A stretch of DNA of 64,000 nt from Adiantum capillus-veneris (Eukaryota > Streptophyta > Polypodiopsida > Polypodiales > Pteridaceae), in assembly GCA_014529385.2 (NCBI GenBank), contig CM043969.1:16876446-16940445 (forward strand). Direction: 5' to 3'. Numbering within the stretch: the stretch's first letter is position 1; every line of letters begins with the position of its first letter. The position numbers and the translations under genes are program-made. The notes beneath the pieces are model-generated. The model was not told where the DNA came from. It did not search any database and saw nothing but the letters and a program-made list of their open reading frames with translations. Shown piece by piece: positions 34,561 through 45,698 of this stretch.

Positions 34561-36160
34561 TCTTGATTACATCATGTTGACCAATTGCGGTGAGCCAAGC
34601 TGCTACCAAGAATCCATGATGACGGATGATGTGGTGAAGTGGGAGCAGGCTATGGAATCTGAGTATAACTCGATTCTGGATAATGACACTTGGGACTTGG
34701 TAGAACTACCAAATGATGCGAAAGCTTTACCTTGCAAATGGGTTTACAAGAAGAAACTTACCTCAGGTGATCCAAATCCAAAGTACAAGGCTAGACTTGT
34801 AGCCAAAGGGTTCAAACAGCAAAAGGGAGTCAATTTTGATGAAATCTTCTAGCCTGTGGTCAAGATGCCAACGCTTAGAACCGTACTTGGTCTTGTAGCA
34901 ATTGAGGACGTGGAACTTGTCCAAAAGGATGTGAAGATAGCATTTTGTCATGGGGATCTCGATGAGGATGTTTACATGCAGCAGCCTGAAGGGTTTGTTC
35001 AGGAGAACGCATCTCGTGAGGAGCCAGTATGTAAGCTCAAAAAGGCACTTTATGGCTTAAAGCACGGTTCAAGACAGTGATATCATAAATTTGATGCATG
35101 TATGAGGTCTCAAGGATATAAAAGGAGCAAAGAGGATCACTCCTTGTACACAAGAAAGCTAGATGATGGCTTGATGATCATTCTAGTTTTGTATGTTGAT
35201 GACAATCTTATAGGTGGGAAATCCATTGCGAAAATTGCCAACTTGAAGAAAACACTTAGCAATAATTTTGCAATGAAAGATTGGGGGATGCTATACACTT
35301 TCTTGGCATGCGAATCAAAAAAGATCTCAAACGCCGTATTCTTGAGTTATCTCAGGAAACATACATTGAGAAAGTTTTGCAGTGTTTCAATATGCGGGGG
35401 GGAAAGCAATGAGTACCCCAATGCAGGCATTATTGAAACTCAGCAAGGAAGATGCACCCAAATCTGATGCTGAGCGAGTTGGAATGGCTAAGGTACCATA
35501 TTCTTCAGTAGTGGGCAGTCTCATGTATGCTATGGTGGCCACAAGACCAGACATTGCTTTTGTAGTGGGAGTGGTGAGCCGATATATGGAAAATCCTGGC
35601 AGCAAGCATTGGGAAGCAGTGAAGCACATTCTTAGGTACCTCAAACATACGATCGACAGGTGTTTACACTTCGGGAACAGTGATGCATCCATCATGGGTT
35701 ATGCGGATGCAGACTATGCGGGTTGTGTCAACAATAGGAGATCGATATCCAGCTATGTCTTCATATTTGCTGGAGCAGCAGTATCTTGGAGGTCATGTCT
35801 TCAAGGTTGTACGTCGTCTTCCACTACAGAAGAAGCAGAGTGCATTGCATTGTCTGATGCAAGTAAAGAGGCTATATGGTTATCTCGGTTGGTCAAAAAT
35901 CTTGGCATTGATGATACTCCAAAGATATATTGTGATAGTCAGAGTTCTCTTGCATTGGCAAGGAATCCCGTGTTTTACTCCAAATCGAAACACATTCAAG
36001 TCAGGTATCATCTCGTGAGAGATTTCTTGGCCAAAAAGCTCATTGATTTGGTCAAGGTACACACTGACGACAACCCAACAGGATGCTTTAACGAAAGGCT
36101 TAGCTTTGGAGGGGTTTACACATTACAGTGAGTTGATGGGTATAGGTTGAATCCACTAGA
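34561..36160 (+). pseudogene. Element E reverse transcriptase and RNase H
   Basis: RT entry YKKKLTSGDPNPKYKARLVA then FDEIF and a TAG at 34,850; MQQPEGFVQENASREE; ALYGLKHGSRQ then TGA; LVLYVDDNLIGG (catalytic YVDD intact, about 35,190). After frameshifts RNase H is readable in 35,382-36,131: VGSLMYAMVATRPDIAFVVG, GYADADYAGCVNNRRS, IYCDSQSSLALARNP. Like H, but with about five disruptions. Confidence 0.88.
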
Positions 36161-36207
36161 TTGTTTCACGGTTGTACATACCAGGTCACTTTGGCTGCGT
36201 TGGCCTT

Positions 36208-36219
36208 CAAGTGGGAGTT
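36208..36219 (+). other. Polypurine tract of E
   Basis: caagtgggagtt directly before the 3' LTR; primes plus-strand DNA synthesis. Confidence 0.8.
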
Positions 36220-36359
36220 TGTTGGGATTCAAGCCAACTGGTCGGACATCCCACTTACTACTAACCCATCTACTAACTTAACCATTATACACTTATTCTT
36301 TAATACAATAGAATAAGGAGCTGCACAGGATAACGTTGTTGTGCGCTTCACCCAAAGCA

Positions 36360-36427
<68 letters not shown>

Positions 36428-36467
36428 TTTGCACTTGCACTCGCACACGCTTCCCGCAGCACCTTCA
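36220..36467 (+). repeat. 3' LTR of element E (248 bp) with expanded (CT)n
   Basis: Same ends as the 5' LTR. It is 53 bases longer, almost entirely because of a (CT)n run at 36,363-36,424. Confidence 0.93.
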
Positions 36468-36689
36468 CATATGTTAGTACCAAGCAATCCAATTCAAAAG
36501 TACATATCTCTAGTTGGAGTTTGTTTACCACAAGGCAAACCATGTTTGCGACTAAGTTTAGTCTCCTCACGTTTAAGTCAGCTTCACAATCTTGAACATC
36601 GGCTATGGTGTGGTTGTCTATCGATGAAGAATGATAATAAGTCAAGGACTTATCCTTTGCTGATGAGTTATGTCAGCAAAGTTACTTTC

Positions 36690-36755
36690 AAGGAAAGTGA
36701 GAAGAGGTATTCTTTTGGATATATCTTAGTTGTGATACCTCTTCTCACTTTCCTT
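36690..36755. repeat. Perfect 21-bp inverted repeat
   Basis: Arms at 36,690-36,710 and 36,735-36,755 (aaggaaagtgagaagagg...) around a 24-base loop. The sequence ttggatatatctta(g) occurs after each arm. The rest of 36,473-37,270 holds no recognisable gene. Confidence 0.85.
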
Positions 36756-37274
36756 GGATATATCTTAGCTGTGATAACTCGTTTAGTATACTCAAATGAT
36801 TTCTAAATGGAGTCTAAATATGAGATTGTGAGGGACTAAACCATTCAACTCTCCACCCAGCCTCACTATATATAAGCTTGTAGCCATCCAAATATAGCAC
36901 CCCTTGACCACATATCCGTTCTGGCCCTTGGCCTGCTCGGTCTTACCCTAAGCATGACATTACCCCCCCTTGGAAAACACTAATGTTTTCTGCAGTGGCA
37001 TCCTTCATGGATCCAGTTGACCACTTAATTGGAACACGGTTTTGTAGGAGGTTCAATGAAAGCAAAAAGATTATCTTGATTTTCCACATTGTTGTCCCTT
37101 TGCAACCATTTTGTAAATTGGCCCATATCCAACATAGCGTATAGACACCATTTAGAACTCACTTGAGTATGATGAACGAGTTATCACAACTAAAATGTAT
37201 CTAAAAGAGTACCTCTTCTCAAATGTCAGGCCAAGGGTACAACTAGGAGCCAAGGTCTATAAGTAGGGGGGTTG

Positions 37275-38440
37275 GGAGGAAGTTTTATATATGGAGCATC
37301 CACAAGGTTATGAGAATATGAGTCTATGTGGCCTTGTATGTAGGTTAAACAAAGAATTGTATGGGTTGAAGCAAGCTCCTAGAGGCTGGTATGAGAGGAT
37401 TGCGGCATTCCTCATTTGTTTGGGCTTTTAGATGTCTGATGTAGATCATTCATTGTATGTGCAGAAGAATGAGGCAAGAATTCTGGTGATATGCATCTAT
37501 GTGGATGACTTGATTGTTGGGGGTGATAATGTGGCTAAAGTAGAGGATGTACATGTTCTACTTATGTAGGAGTTTGAGATGAAAGACTTGGGAGACTTGC
37601 AGTATTTCTTGGACATTGAAATTGTTCACGCAGAAGAGGGTGTATGGTTGTCACAAAGACAGTATGCTTTGGGAATGTTGAAAAAGTATGGTATGGCTGA
37701 TTGTAAGCCAATTGTGATGCTCATAGATCAAAATTTGAAGATGGGGAATGATGTAGGTCAAATACTTGAGAATGATACCATGTATAGAAAGATTGTGGGC
37801 TTGATCTACTTGACTACCTTACGTCCAGACTTGAGCTACATAGTTGGATTGGTGAGTCGGTATATGCAGTATTCCAAGAAACCACACTTGGATGCAGTGA
37901 GGCACACATTGCACTATTCTAGTGCTACTTTGGATTATGAACTCTTTTAAAGGGTTGATGTGGACTTGCAACACTATGGTTGCACAGATGTAGATTGGGT
38001 CTGTAGGACATACGATCGTAGGTCTACCAACTTATTCATTTTTTCACTTGGGAGTGTTGTTATCACATGGAGAAGCATGAAGCAACCTAAGATTGATCTA
38101 TTGTATACAGAGGTAGAGTACAGCGGTGCCCCAGTGGAGGCATGTAAGGTAGCATGGCTGACATTGCTACTTCAGAACTTTGGAGTACAGGTACAGAAGC
38201 CGGTTGCCATATATTATGACAACCTCAACAACATAACTTTGGCTCAAAACCCAGTGTTTCATGCAAGAACAAAGCACATTGAGGTGCATTACCACTTCAT
38301 CAGAGAAATTGTCCTAACAGGTGATATCGACCTTGAGTACATGGAGACGGATGAGTAGGTTGCAGATACCTTCACGAAGGCCCTTGGAGTGGAAAAGCTC
38401 TGGCATTTTCAAGCGATGCTTAGCATACAGGAGATGGAGT
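37275..38440 (+). pseudogene. Copia fragment F: RT C-terminal half and RNase H
   Basis: Starts MEHPQGYEN, CRLNKELYGLKQAPRGWYER, then ICIYVDDLIVGGDN (YVDD intact at about 37,495). It continues EMKDLGDLQYFLDIEI, LRPDLSYIVGLVSRYMQ, and RNase H with YYDNLNNITLAQNPVFHART, KHIEVHYHFIREIV, ending VADTFTKALG. TAG/TAA stops at about 37,429, 37,567, 37,948 and 38,356. Gag, protease and integrase are absent. It is a different Copia lineage from E and H. Confidence 0.88.
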
Positions 38441-38470
38441 GATGCTTGGCATACGAGAGATGGTGTTGAA

Positions 38471-39060
38471 CTTGAGGGGGAGTGTTGAGATGTCAAGCTC
38501 AACATGTACGACTCTTGGATGACTATCACCGACACTTATAATCATTGTCAATGGTAGTGATTATAACTATCGACGATAGTGATTACAAAATATTTATACT
38601 ACAACTATACTATACTGAGTTGGTCTACCTACTAGAGTGATGGCACGCTTATCCATTCACCTCACTCACTAGCTATTCATACTACACTATTGTACTTTTT
38701 CCTTTATGTTATTATTTTCCCCTATGTTTTTTTGTAGACTTCTTATCTTGAGTTAGTGAAGAAGAAGAAGAAGAATAGGGTTTACCTCCATCTATGTGAG
38801 TTGTGTGTTCTTGCAAGAGCTCAGGCTCTCTCATTTTCTCTCTCTTAACGCCAAAAACACGGCCATTGCGTAGCATTGAACCGCCAACGAGATGGTTTCA
38901 AAAGGCCATGAAAATTTGTGTATACACCATAGCTCCCTCCTCTGCAAGCATCATGGCCATAAAAAACAGTCTCTATGTCAAAGAAGAAAGTCAAAGAAAA
39001 ATCCAAATAGTTTTTTCAAAAATACAAAGATGCTTTTTGCTAGGAGCATATAGATTTAAA
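38471..39060 (+). repeat. Polypurine tract and probable 3' LTR of F
   Basis: cttgagggggag (38,471-38,482) is a classic Copia polypurine tract, followed at once by tgttgagatg, so the LTR of F starts at 38,483. Its end is not defined; a GAA repeat lies at 38,758-38,776. The remainder up to 39,060 has no clear feature. Confidence 0.55.
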
Positions 39061-40146
39061 AGGAATTGACCGTGAGGTTTTCCAACATAGAATAACATTT
39101 AACCCTGATGATAAACTAGTGAGATTACAAAGATATAGAATGAACCCAAGGTATGCTAAGAAGTCAAATAAGAGATCGACAACCTTTTGAATGTGGGATT
39201 CATCACTAAAGTGGCAAGTAGTGGCTCATTGTTCCCAATAGTAGTGATAACAAAGAAAAATGGAAAAATTAGAGTCTATGTGGACTACAAGAAGCTAAAT
39301 ACACAAATAATCAAAGATCATTTTCCATTAGCATTCACAGACATGATGATTGATGAGATAGTTGGACATGAGATGTACAACTTTTTGGACAGATACAGTG
39401 GGTACAATCAGCTAAAAATGGCATCAGAGGGGTGAGCAAAAACAACATTCATCACAGAATGGGGAGAATTCATGTATCTAGTAATGCCATTTGGTTTATG
39501 CAATGCTCCAGTGACATTTTCCAGACGCATGATGGAGATTTTCATTGAGTTCTTGCACAAAATTTTGGCAATTTTTGTGGAGCAAGGGTATTCCAGTATA
39601 GAAAGGGAGGCAGTCAAAGAATGGTTTTCAGTGCTACAAAATTTAAATACTATTTGGTAGGAAAACTTTTCCATGTCTATGTAAATCATCAGAATCTATT
39701 TTACCTGATAAACAAGGTCGTCATCTAAAGAAGATTGATCAAATGGATGATGTTTTACCTAGAATCTGATTTTAAGATTTTTCATAAGCCTTTTAAGACT
39801 CATTGCAGCACGTACTTTCTGTATAGAAGCATGAAAGGTGTCTCATTAGATTCACTAAGAGATGAGCTAGTAGATTTTGAATTCTTCTAGACTATGAGTG
39901 AGCGAGGTAGGAACTCAACAATTTCTTACAGTATGGTAGATTACCTGAAGACCAATCACAATTTAGTAAGAAGGTGCTCATTCTCAAAAGCATGAATGTT
40001 ACTATCATTGTGGATCTTTGTATCGATTGGATATTGGTGGAGTGTTGGGAAGGTTTTTACGTGTGCAAGGAAGGATGTAAGTGATTACTGAGGTGCATTG
40101 TGGTCACTATTAATTACGTTCATAATAAAACTTTATTGGCTGGTTT
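39060..40146 (+). pseudogene. Ty3/Gypsy fragment G, RT to integrase finger
   Basis: Reads FNPDDKLVRLQRYRMNPRY, NVGFITKVASSGSLFPIVV, DYKKLNTQIIKDHFPLAFTD, NFLDRYSGYNQLKMA, VMPFGLCNAPVTFSRRMME, then jumps from LHKILAIF straight into RNase H (REAVKEWFSVLQ, VNHQNLFYLINK, YLESDFKIFHKP). The palm with the YxDD site and the first half of RNase H are deleted. The integrase finger (HCGHY, NKTLLAG) is cut by element H at 40,147 and resumes at 45,699. Confidence 0.8.
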
Positions 40147-40338
40147 TGAAGGAGTACGAGCGGAAGTGCGACGCGAGAGAGAGTGCGAGTAGAAGAGCAC
40201 GACGATATGGTGAACTCGCTCTACTGTAATGTGTAGAGCATAGTGAGTTCTTATTAGGTTTTAACAAAATAATATGTGTACATACCTGGCGGCCCGCCCA
40301 CTTACCTGGGCGACCACATTGGGCTTTATACCCCAACA
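40147..40338 (-). repeat. 3' LTR of element H (192 bp)
   Basis: Minus-strand ends tgttggggta...ctccttca. About 97% identical to the 5' copy by eye. Confidence 0.95.
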
Positions 40339-40353
40339 ACCTCCCACTTAAAG
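40339..40353 (-). other. Polypurine tract of H
   Basis: Minus strand ctttaagtgggaggt, directly next to the LTR start. It resembles that of E (aagtgggagtt). Confidence 0.85.
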
Positions 40354-40427
40354 TCCAATGTGGTACTTTAAGTGTGAGAGAAGCTACTATACAAGCTAAT
40401 ATACAAGAGATGTAGAGAAGTGATGTA

Positions 40428-42062
40428 CTACCCTACACCTAACTGCTTGCGAAAATGCGCAAAGCTCTCTGAGGGAAGTCCTTTTGTAAGTAGATCAGCA
40501 GGCTTTTCTGTGGTGTGAACTTTGACAAGCTGAAGTTGCTTATCCTCGAGCATTTCCCTAATGAAATGATACTTCACATCCACATGCTTTGTCTTTGAGT
40601 GATAAACTGGATTGCGAGCCAATTGTATAGCACTTTGACTATCACAATATAACACAGGCATCTCTTCTTTGATTCCCAAATCTGTTACTAGTCGATTAAG
40701 CCAAATTGATTCTTTGCATGCCTCTGATGCTGCAACATATTCAGCCTCTGTAGTAGACTGAGTAACACAATCTTGTAATCTAGAACGCCATGATACTGCT
40801 CCACCAGCCAATGTAAAGACATACCCTGACGTAGACCTTCGGTTGTCTAAGTCACCTGCATAATCTGAGTCTGTAAAACCCTTTACACTTAGCTCCTGAC
40901 TCCCATAGCATATACGCATACTCTTTGTAGCTTTCAGGTATCTCAATATTCCTTTCATTGCCTCCCAATGTTTCTTGCCTGGGTTTGACATGTATCGACT
41001 TACTACTCCCACTGCAAATGCAATGTCTGGGCGAGTAGCAATCATTGCATACATCAAACTACCCACTGCAGACGCATATGGAATATTATCCATTTCAGCA
41101 TGTTCTTCCTTAGACACAGGACAATCTTGTTTGCTAAGTTTCACATATGGTGGCAATGGAACACTCAATGCCTTTCCCTTCTCCATATTGAAACGTTGCA
41201 AAACCTTGTCAATATACTCTGTTTGAGATAACCAAATCAACTTCTTTGATCTGTCTCTCTCAATGCGCATACCAAGTATATGACTTGCCTCATCCATGTC
41301 TTTCATGTCAAACGATTTTGCCATCTTTGACTTCAAAGCTGAAATTTCTTCCAATTGCTTGCCAGCAATCAACATGTCATCCACATACAAAATAAGGATC
41401 AGCCAACTACCATCCTTAGCCTTCTTTGTATATAGGCAGTGATCGAACTCACTACGTTTGTAGCCTTGAGAAATCATAAACTTGTGGAATTTATGGTACC
41501 ATGCCCTCGGTGATTGTTTTAAGCCATAAAGACTCTTTAACAACTGGCATGCCCAATCTTCCTTGCCTTTCTCAACAAACCCTTCTGGCTGCTGCATGTA
41601 AATTTCCACATCTAAATCACCATGCAAGAACGTTGTCTTGACATCCATTTGGTGCAACACCAAATTTAATATGGCAACCAATGCAAGAAAGCATCTCAAT
41701 GTAGTCATCTTGACCACTGGAGAGAAGACTTCATCAAAGTCAATGCCTTGTTCTTGCTTAAAGCCCTTGGCAACAAGCCTTGCTTTGTACTTTGGCTGAC
41801 TATCATGAACGATGATCTTATACCTGTAAACCCATTTACAAGGTAGAGCCTTTTTGCCCTGTGGTAATTTAACTAGCTTCCATGTCTTGTTTTTATGCAG
41901 AGCTGTCATCTCTGACTGCATGGCCAATTTCCAATTCCCGGAGTCCTTCATTTGCACTGCTTCCTTGTAACATGAAGGCTCATTGCAATCAGTCAACATG
42001 ACATAGTTCATAGATGGAACAAACCTATCAGGAGGTCGCGTGACACGTCCAGATCTACGCAC
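40428..42062 (-). CDS. Element H reverse transcriptase and RNase H
   Basis: 544 residues without a stop. RT: WVYRYKIIVHDSQPKYKARL, FDEVFSPVVKMTTLR, MDVKTTFLHGDL, YMQQPEGFVEKGKED, LYGLKQSPRAWYHKFH, LILILYVDDMLIAGKQ (YVDD at about 41,375). RNase H: KGFTDSDYAGDLDNRRSTSG, QSTTEAEYVAASEACKE, YCDSQSAIQLARNPVYHSKT, ADLLTKGLP near the end. All key catalytic residues are present, so the domain could be active if translated. It lies in the same frame as the gag and integrase segments; a single TAG at 42,072-42,074 separates it from integrase. The start at 42,062 is only the first Met after that stop, not a true start. Confidence 0.93.
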   Translation of the reverse strand: MRRSGRVTRPPDRFVPSMNYVMLTDCNEPSCYKEAVQMKDSGNWKLAMQSEMTALHKNKTWKLVKLPQGKKALPCKWVYRYKIIVHDSQPKYKARLVAKGFKQEQGIDFDEVFSPVVKMTTLRCFLALVAILNLVLHQMDVKTTFLHGDLDVEIYMQQPEGFVEKGKEDWACQLLKSLYGLKQSPRAWYHKFHKFMISQGYKRSEFDHCLYTKKAKDGSWLILILYVDDMLIAGKQLEEISALKSKMAKSFDMKDMDEASHILGMRIERDRSKKLIWLSQTEYIDKVLQRFNMEKGKALSVPLPPYVKLSKQDCPVSKEEHAEMDNIPYASAVGSLMYAMIATRPDIAFAVGVVSRYMSNPGKKHWEAMKGILRYLKATKSMRICYGSQELSVKGFTDSDYAGDLDNRRSTSGYVFTLAGGAVSWRSRLQDCVTQSTTEAEYVAASEACKESIWLNRLVTDLGIKEEMPVLYCDSQSAIQLARNPVYHSKTKHVDVKYHFIREMLEDKQLQLVKVHTTEKPADLLTKGLPSESFAHFRKQLGVG

Positions 42063-42071
42063 AATAGGTGG

Positions 42072-42980
42072 CTAAGGCTCAACCACAACCTGTGGTTCCA
42101 CTCTATCCTGTCCTTGCTCCTCTTGAGCCCTGACATTTTGTCTTGCACGTGCAGGTCCATCTTCTTGGAAGACAAATCTTCTAATCTCCTCAACCCTCTC
42201 TGGTTTAGAATGATATTTGGATTCATTAAAGTGAACATCATTGCTGTGGACAACCTTTCTGGATTCGCGATCCCAAAGTATGTACCCCATCACACCAGAA
42301 TTACCATAGCCTAGAAAGATGCACTTTCTACTCTTTGGCTCAAGTTTGTTCCTAAATTCCTTTGGAACGTGAGTATATGCCTCACAGCCAAAGACTCTGA
42401 GATGCTTGTATGAGGGCATTTTGCCTGACCATACCATCTCTGGCACTGAATCCTTCTGCAAAACCTTGCTAGGAGATCTATTTACAAGATGAACAGCTGT
42501 TGATACAACTTCATCCCAAAACCCATTTGGCAGCTGTGCATTAGACAACATACTTCTGACCTTCTCTTGTATGGTCCTATTCATCCTCTCAGCAACACCA
42601 TTTTGAGGAGGATTGTAAGGAGAAGTAAGTTCACGTTTTATACCTTTTGACTCACAAAAGTCCTGAAAGGCCTTTGAAACATACTCTCCACCATTGTCAG
42701 TGCGTAAGCATTTAAGCTTCTTGCCACTCTGATTCTCCACAAGTGTCACAAACGTTTTGAAAACACTAAACGCTTCATCCTTGTGCTTGAGAAAGTAAAC
42801 CCATACTTTCCTCAAGTAATCATCTATAAATGTCATAAAGAAAGAAGCTCCCCCTAGAGATAGGTTAGGCATAGGTCCACACAAATCACTATGAACAAGT
42901 GCCAACTGTGAATCTCTTCTACTGCTTCTATGCTTATGTGGCTGCTGTGTTTGCTTACCATACAAACAATGTTCACAGAA
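42072..42980 (-). CDS. Element H integrase
   Basis: Begins after a TAA at 42,981-42,983 with FCEHCLYGKQTQQPHK (zinc-finger end). Core: LVHSDLCGPMPNLSLGGASF (first Asp), KLKCLRTDNGGEYVSKAF (second Asp, about 42,690) and NPPQNGVAERMNRTIQEK (Glu, about 42,590). Then LRVFGCEAYTHVPKEFRN and KCIFLGYGNSGVMGYILWD. Ends at a TAG (42,074) within EPQVVVEP-stop-PPIVRRSGR, the usual variable linker before RT. The catalytic D-D-E set is intact. Confidence 0.92.
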   Translation of the reverse strand, partial: FCEHCLYGKQTQQPHKHRSSRRDSQLALVHSDLCGPMPNLSLGGASFFMTFIDDYLRKVWVYFLKHKDEAFSVFKTFVTLVENQSGKKLKCLRTDNGGEYVSKAFQDFCESKGIKRELTSPYNPPQNGVAERMNRTIQEKVRSMLSNAQLPNGFWDEVVSTAVHLVNRSPSKVLQKDSVPEMVWSGKMPSYKHLRVFGCEAYTHVPKEFRNKLEPKSRKCIFLGYGNSGVMGYILWDRESRKVVHSNDVHFNESKYHSKPERVEEIRRFVFQEDGPARARQNVRAQEEQGQDRVEPQVVVEP

Positions 42981-44408
42981 TTAAAAATCATTAAATGAAA
43001 AGCCAGGCAAATAACCAGAACGAGACAAGATTTCCATTCCCTTCTTGGACATATATCCTAACCGGCTATGCCACAAAGAAACGTTCGGCTGCTCGGTTAC
43101 ATTCATTACATTTTTAGAGACATTTGATACATAAATCATGTAAAGTCCTTCAGACTTTACTCCATGTGCTACTGTCATAGAACCCTTGGATATCTTCCAC
43201 ATGTTCTGTCCAAAAGTGGCGACGTAGCCAGCATCATCAAGTAAACCTGTGCTAATCAAGCTCTTTGTAATTGCGGGAACATGTCTCACATTCTTCAGCG
43301 TGAAAGAAGAGCCATTCTGAAACTTCAATTGAACATCTCCAACACCTAAGATCTCACATGTCTGCCCATTGCCTAGCCGAACATGATCTTTAGTGGTCAC
43401 ATAAGAGGTAAACCACTCCTTGTTTGGAGACACATGAAGTGATGCCCCTGAGTCCATAATCCAGTCACTCAGGGCATTTCCATCAGATGCTGTAAGAAGA
43501 GCTGAGTCCATTGTATTCTTCAAGAAGTAGATGTCTCCTGACACTAGACTGTCATCCTCTGCAACAGTGTTTGTCACATTTATTTCTTGAATCTTCACTG
43601 AGGACTTGTTCTTCTCACCATGGTCTTCAGCTTTCTCTTTGCCTTTTTCTGCTTTCCATTCTCTGCAGTCTCTTTTCATGTGACCCTTCTTGCCACAATG
43701 GTAGCATTCTATGTCACTCTTGCCTTTAGCACTGCGGGACTTGCTACGAGACTGATTCCTCTTTCCACCTTTGTACTTTTCTTTGGTCCTTCCCCTGACA
43801 ACTAAGGCTGTTCCTTTGCCTTTGTCCATTGTCTTTCTATTGGTTTCTTCAGTAACTAGACTTCCTTCTACACCTGCTATGTTCAAACCATATGGAGGTG
43901 CAGAATTACTCAAAGCTGTGCGAAAAGTGTCCCAACTTTCCGGCAATGTGATCAACAGGAACATAGCTCTAACAGGTTCATCAAACTTGACACCTTGAGT
44001 TGACAACTGACTATAGATTGTGTTGAATTCATTCAGATGATTGGACATAGATGCCCCTTCTTTCATCTTCAAGTCAACAAGCTTCTTAAGCCAGTATACA
44101 TGTGAAGCTGCACTCTGCTTCTCATAAAGATCACTCAGCTATAACCATGCTTGATAAGCCGACATCTCGTCTGCTACATTGAAGTAAACGCTTTCTGCCA
44201 AAGTCGGCATAATGGTAGAAAGTGCCAATTCATCCATTTCGCTCCATTCATCTTCGTCCATATCTTCTGGTTTTATCCCCTTGAGCTTTATAGGTTTTAT
44301 CTGCTTCTTTTGTACCAACACGTGCCAAATCTGTTGCTTCCACAATGGGAAATTGGTTCCATCCAGCTTCTTGATATTGTAAAGAGCAGTGTCCTGTGAT
44401 CCAGCCAT
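42981..44408 (-). CDS. Element H gag and protease
   Basis: ATG 44,408 opens MAGSQDTALYNIKKLDGTNF. A TAG at 44,139-44,141 interrupts after 89 residues (MSAYQAWL-stop-LSDLYEKQ); the frame resumes and runs to 42,981. Gag core: NHLNEFNTIYSQLSTQGVKF and MFLLITLPESWDTFRTALSN. The CCHC knuckle is perfect (CYHCGKKGHMKRDC). The protease site WIMDSGASLHVS (about 43,445) is intact, followed by the GAG-pre-integrase block SLWHSRLGYMSKKGMEIL. The TAG probably arose from a sense codon by one substitution. Confidence 0.92.
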
Positions 44409-45492
44409 AGCTACGCTTCACAATGGTTTACTTTCCTGGGAAAAATTCGGCAGAGTTTCCCCTGTAAACTGACCTCTGAACCAATATCAACCTGTCAAAT
44501 GAACCAAGAAAGCTTCAGATTCTGCATAAATTTCGGCAGAGTCTCCTTTGTAAAAGGGCTCTGGTGTACTCAAAAACAAACCAAAAAACAGCTCAAAAAA
44601 CACTGTCTCTCTGACACTGTAAGCTGCGGGTAAACCTGTCCTGCACCTGTACTGTCTTTGACTGTCCTTTCACTGTCCTGTAAGCATAGACTGCGACAAT
44701 GCCTCAACGGCAGTAAAGCAAAGATGCAATCCCAACTGTCTAACTCACAGTCAATACATCCTAGCTACCTATCTAAGGGTGCTCGAGGGATCGCTCCAAG
44801 ACCTGTATCACCGAAAGGATCTCAACATTCGAGAATCCCCCAGCTCAATAAAACCTCACTCGACCCTCAACAAAGGCTGTAGTAAATCTGACAGTACATA
44901 GACTTCCCACAAAGTCATACATCCACAAATTTCCCACTGTATGCTGTAACCGCTACGGCGGTTGTTTGCTGCGTGACTCACAGCCAGCAAACCCTCAACA
45001 AACATACATCATCTCTAACAATACATCCCATGTGGAAGTACCTGCAATGTCAGGATGAAATCTGGAATATCAAGTAGCAAACACAAGCTACCTGATGAAC
45101 TAGTGGATGTCGCCTACAGTCTGTGTGTAGATATGCCCGTGTCGTATGTGACACGCCTCCAAGAACTGTGAGCCGTCCTTCGATGTGTAGACAGCCACAA
45201 ATCAACACTCTGGGAGTGTCGATATCCTCAGCACCTGCAGTCGTAGGCCAAAAACCCCAAATTTGCAGAGTCGGATCTGCACCCGTCGAGACCACGTAGT
45301 CGAAAATGGCCTGCGCAGACCTTTGTCGAAGCCGAACGGTGGCCGAGATGACCTCATAATGAAATTCTGACAACACCAAGCCCTTCAGGCTCTCCCACGA
45401 GATTTGGGGTCGTGTCTTCGCCTGTCGAATTTCACTCCAATCTGAGTTGGTGACTCTAGCCTCCTGCAGTGCTGCCCCGAGCCTCGATCTGA
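44409..45492 (-). other. Leader of element H
   Basis: 1.1 kb between primer site and gag with no sense ORF of note. It contains the block 44,802-44,876 shared with element E's leader. Confidence 0.6.
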
Positions 45493-45504
45493 GCTCTGAT
45501 ACCA
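45493..45504 (-). other. Primer-binding site of H
   Basis: Minus strand tggtatcagagc, exact tRNA-Met type, two bases from the 5' LTR. Confidence 0.9.
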
Positions 45505-45506
45505 GT

Positions 45507-45698
45507 TAAAGGAGTACGAGCGGAAGTGCGACGCGAGAGAGAGTGCGAGAAGAAGAGCACGACGATATGGTGAACTCGCTCTACTGTAATGTGTAGAGCA
45601 TAGTGAGTTCTTATTAGGTTTTAACAAAAGAATATGTGTACATACCTGGCGGCCCGCCCACTTACCTGGGCGACCACATTGGGCTTTAGACCCGAACA
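45507..45698 (-). repeat. 5' LTR of element H (192 bp)
   Basis: Same length as the 3' copy. The last two bases on the minus strand are TA instead of CA, one of about five differences. Confidence 0.95.

Larger units (their letters stand above)
30788..36472 (+). mobile_element. Ty1/Copia element E with target duplications
   Basis: Two LTRs starting tgttgggatt and ending accttca flank a gag-pol internal region; the five bases on either side are catat (30,788-30,792 and 36,468-36,472). The structure is complete but the coding region is badly decayed. Protein similarity and a shared leader block show that E and H belong to one family. Confidence 0.93.
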
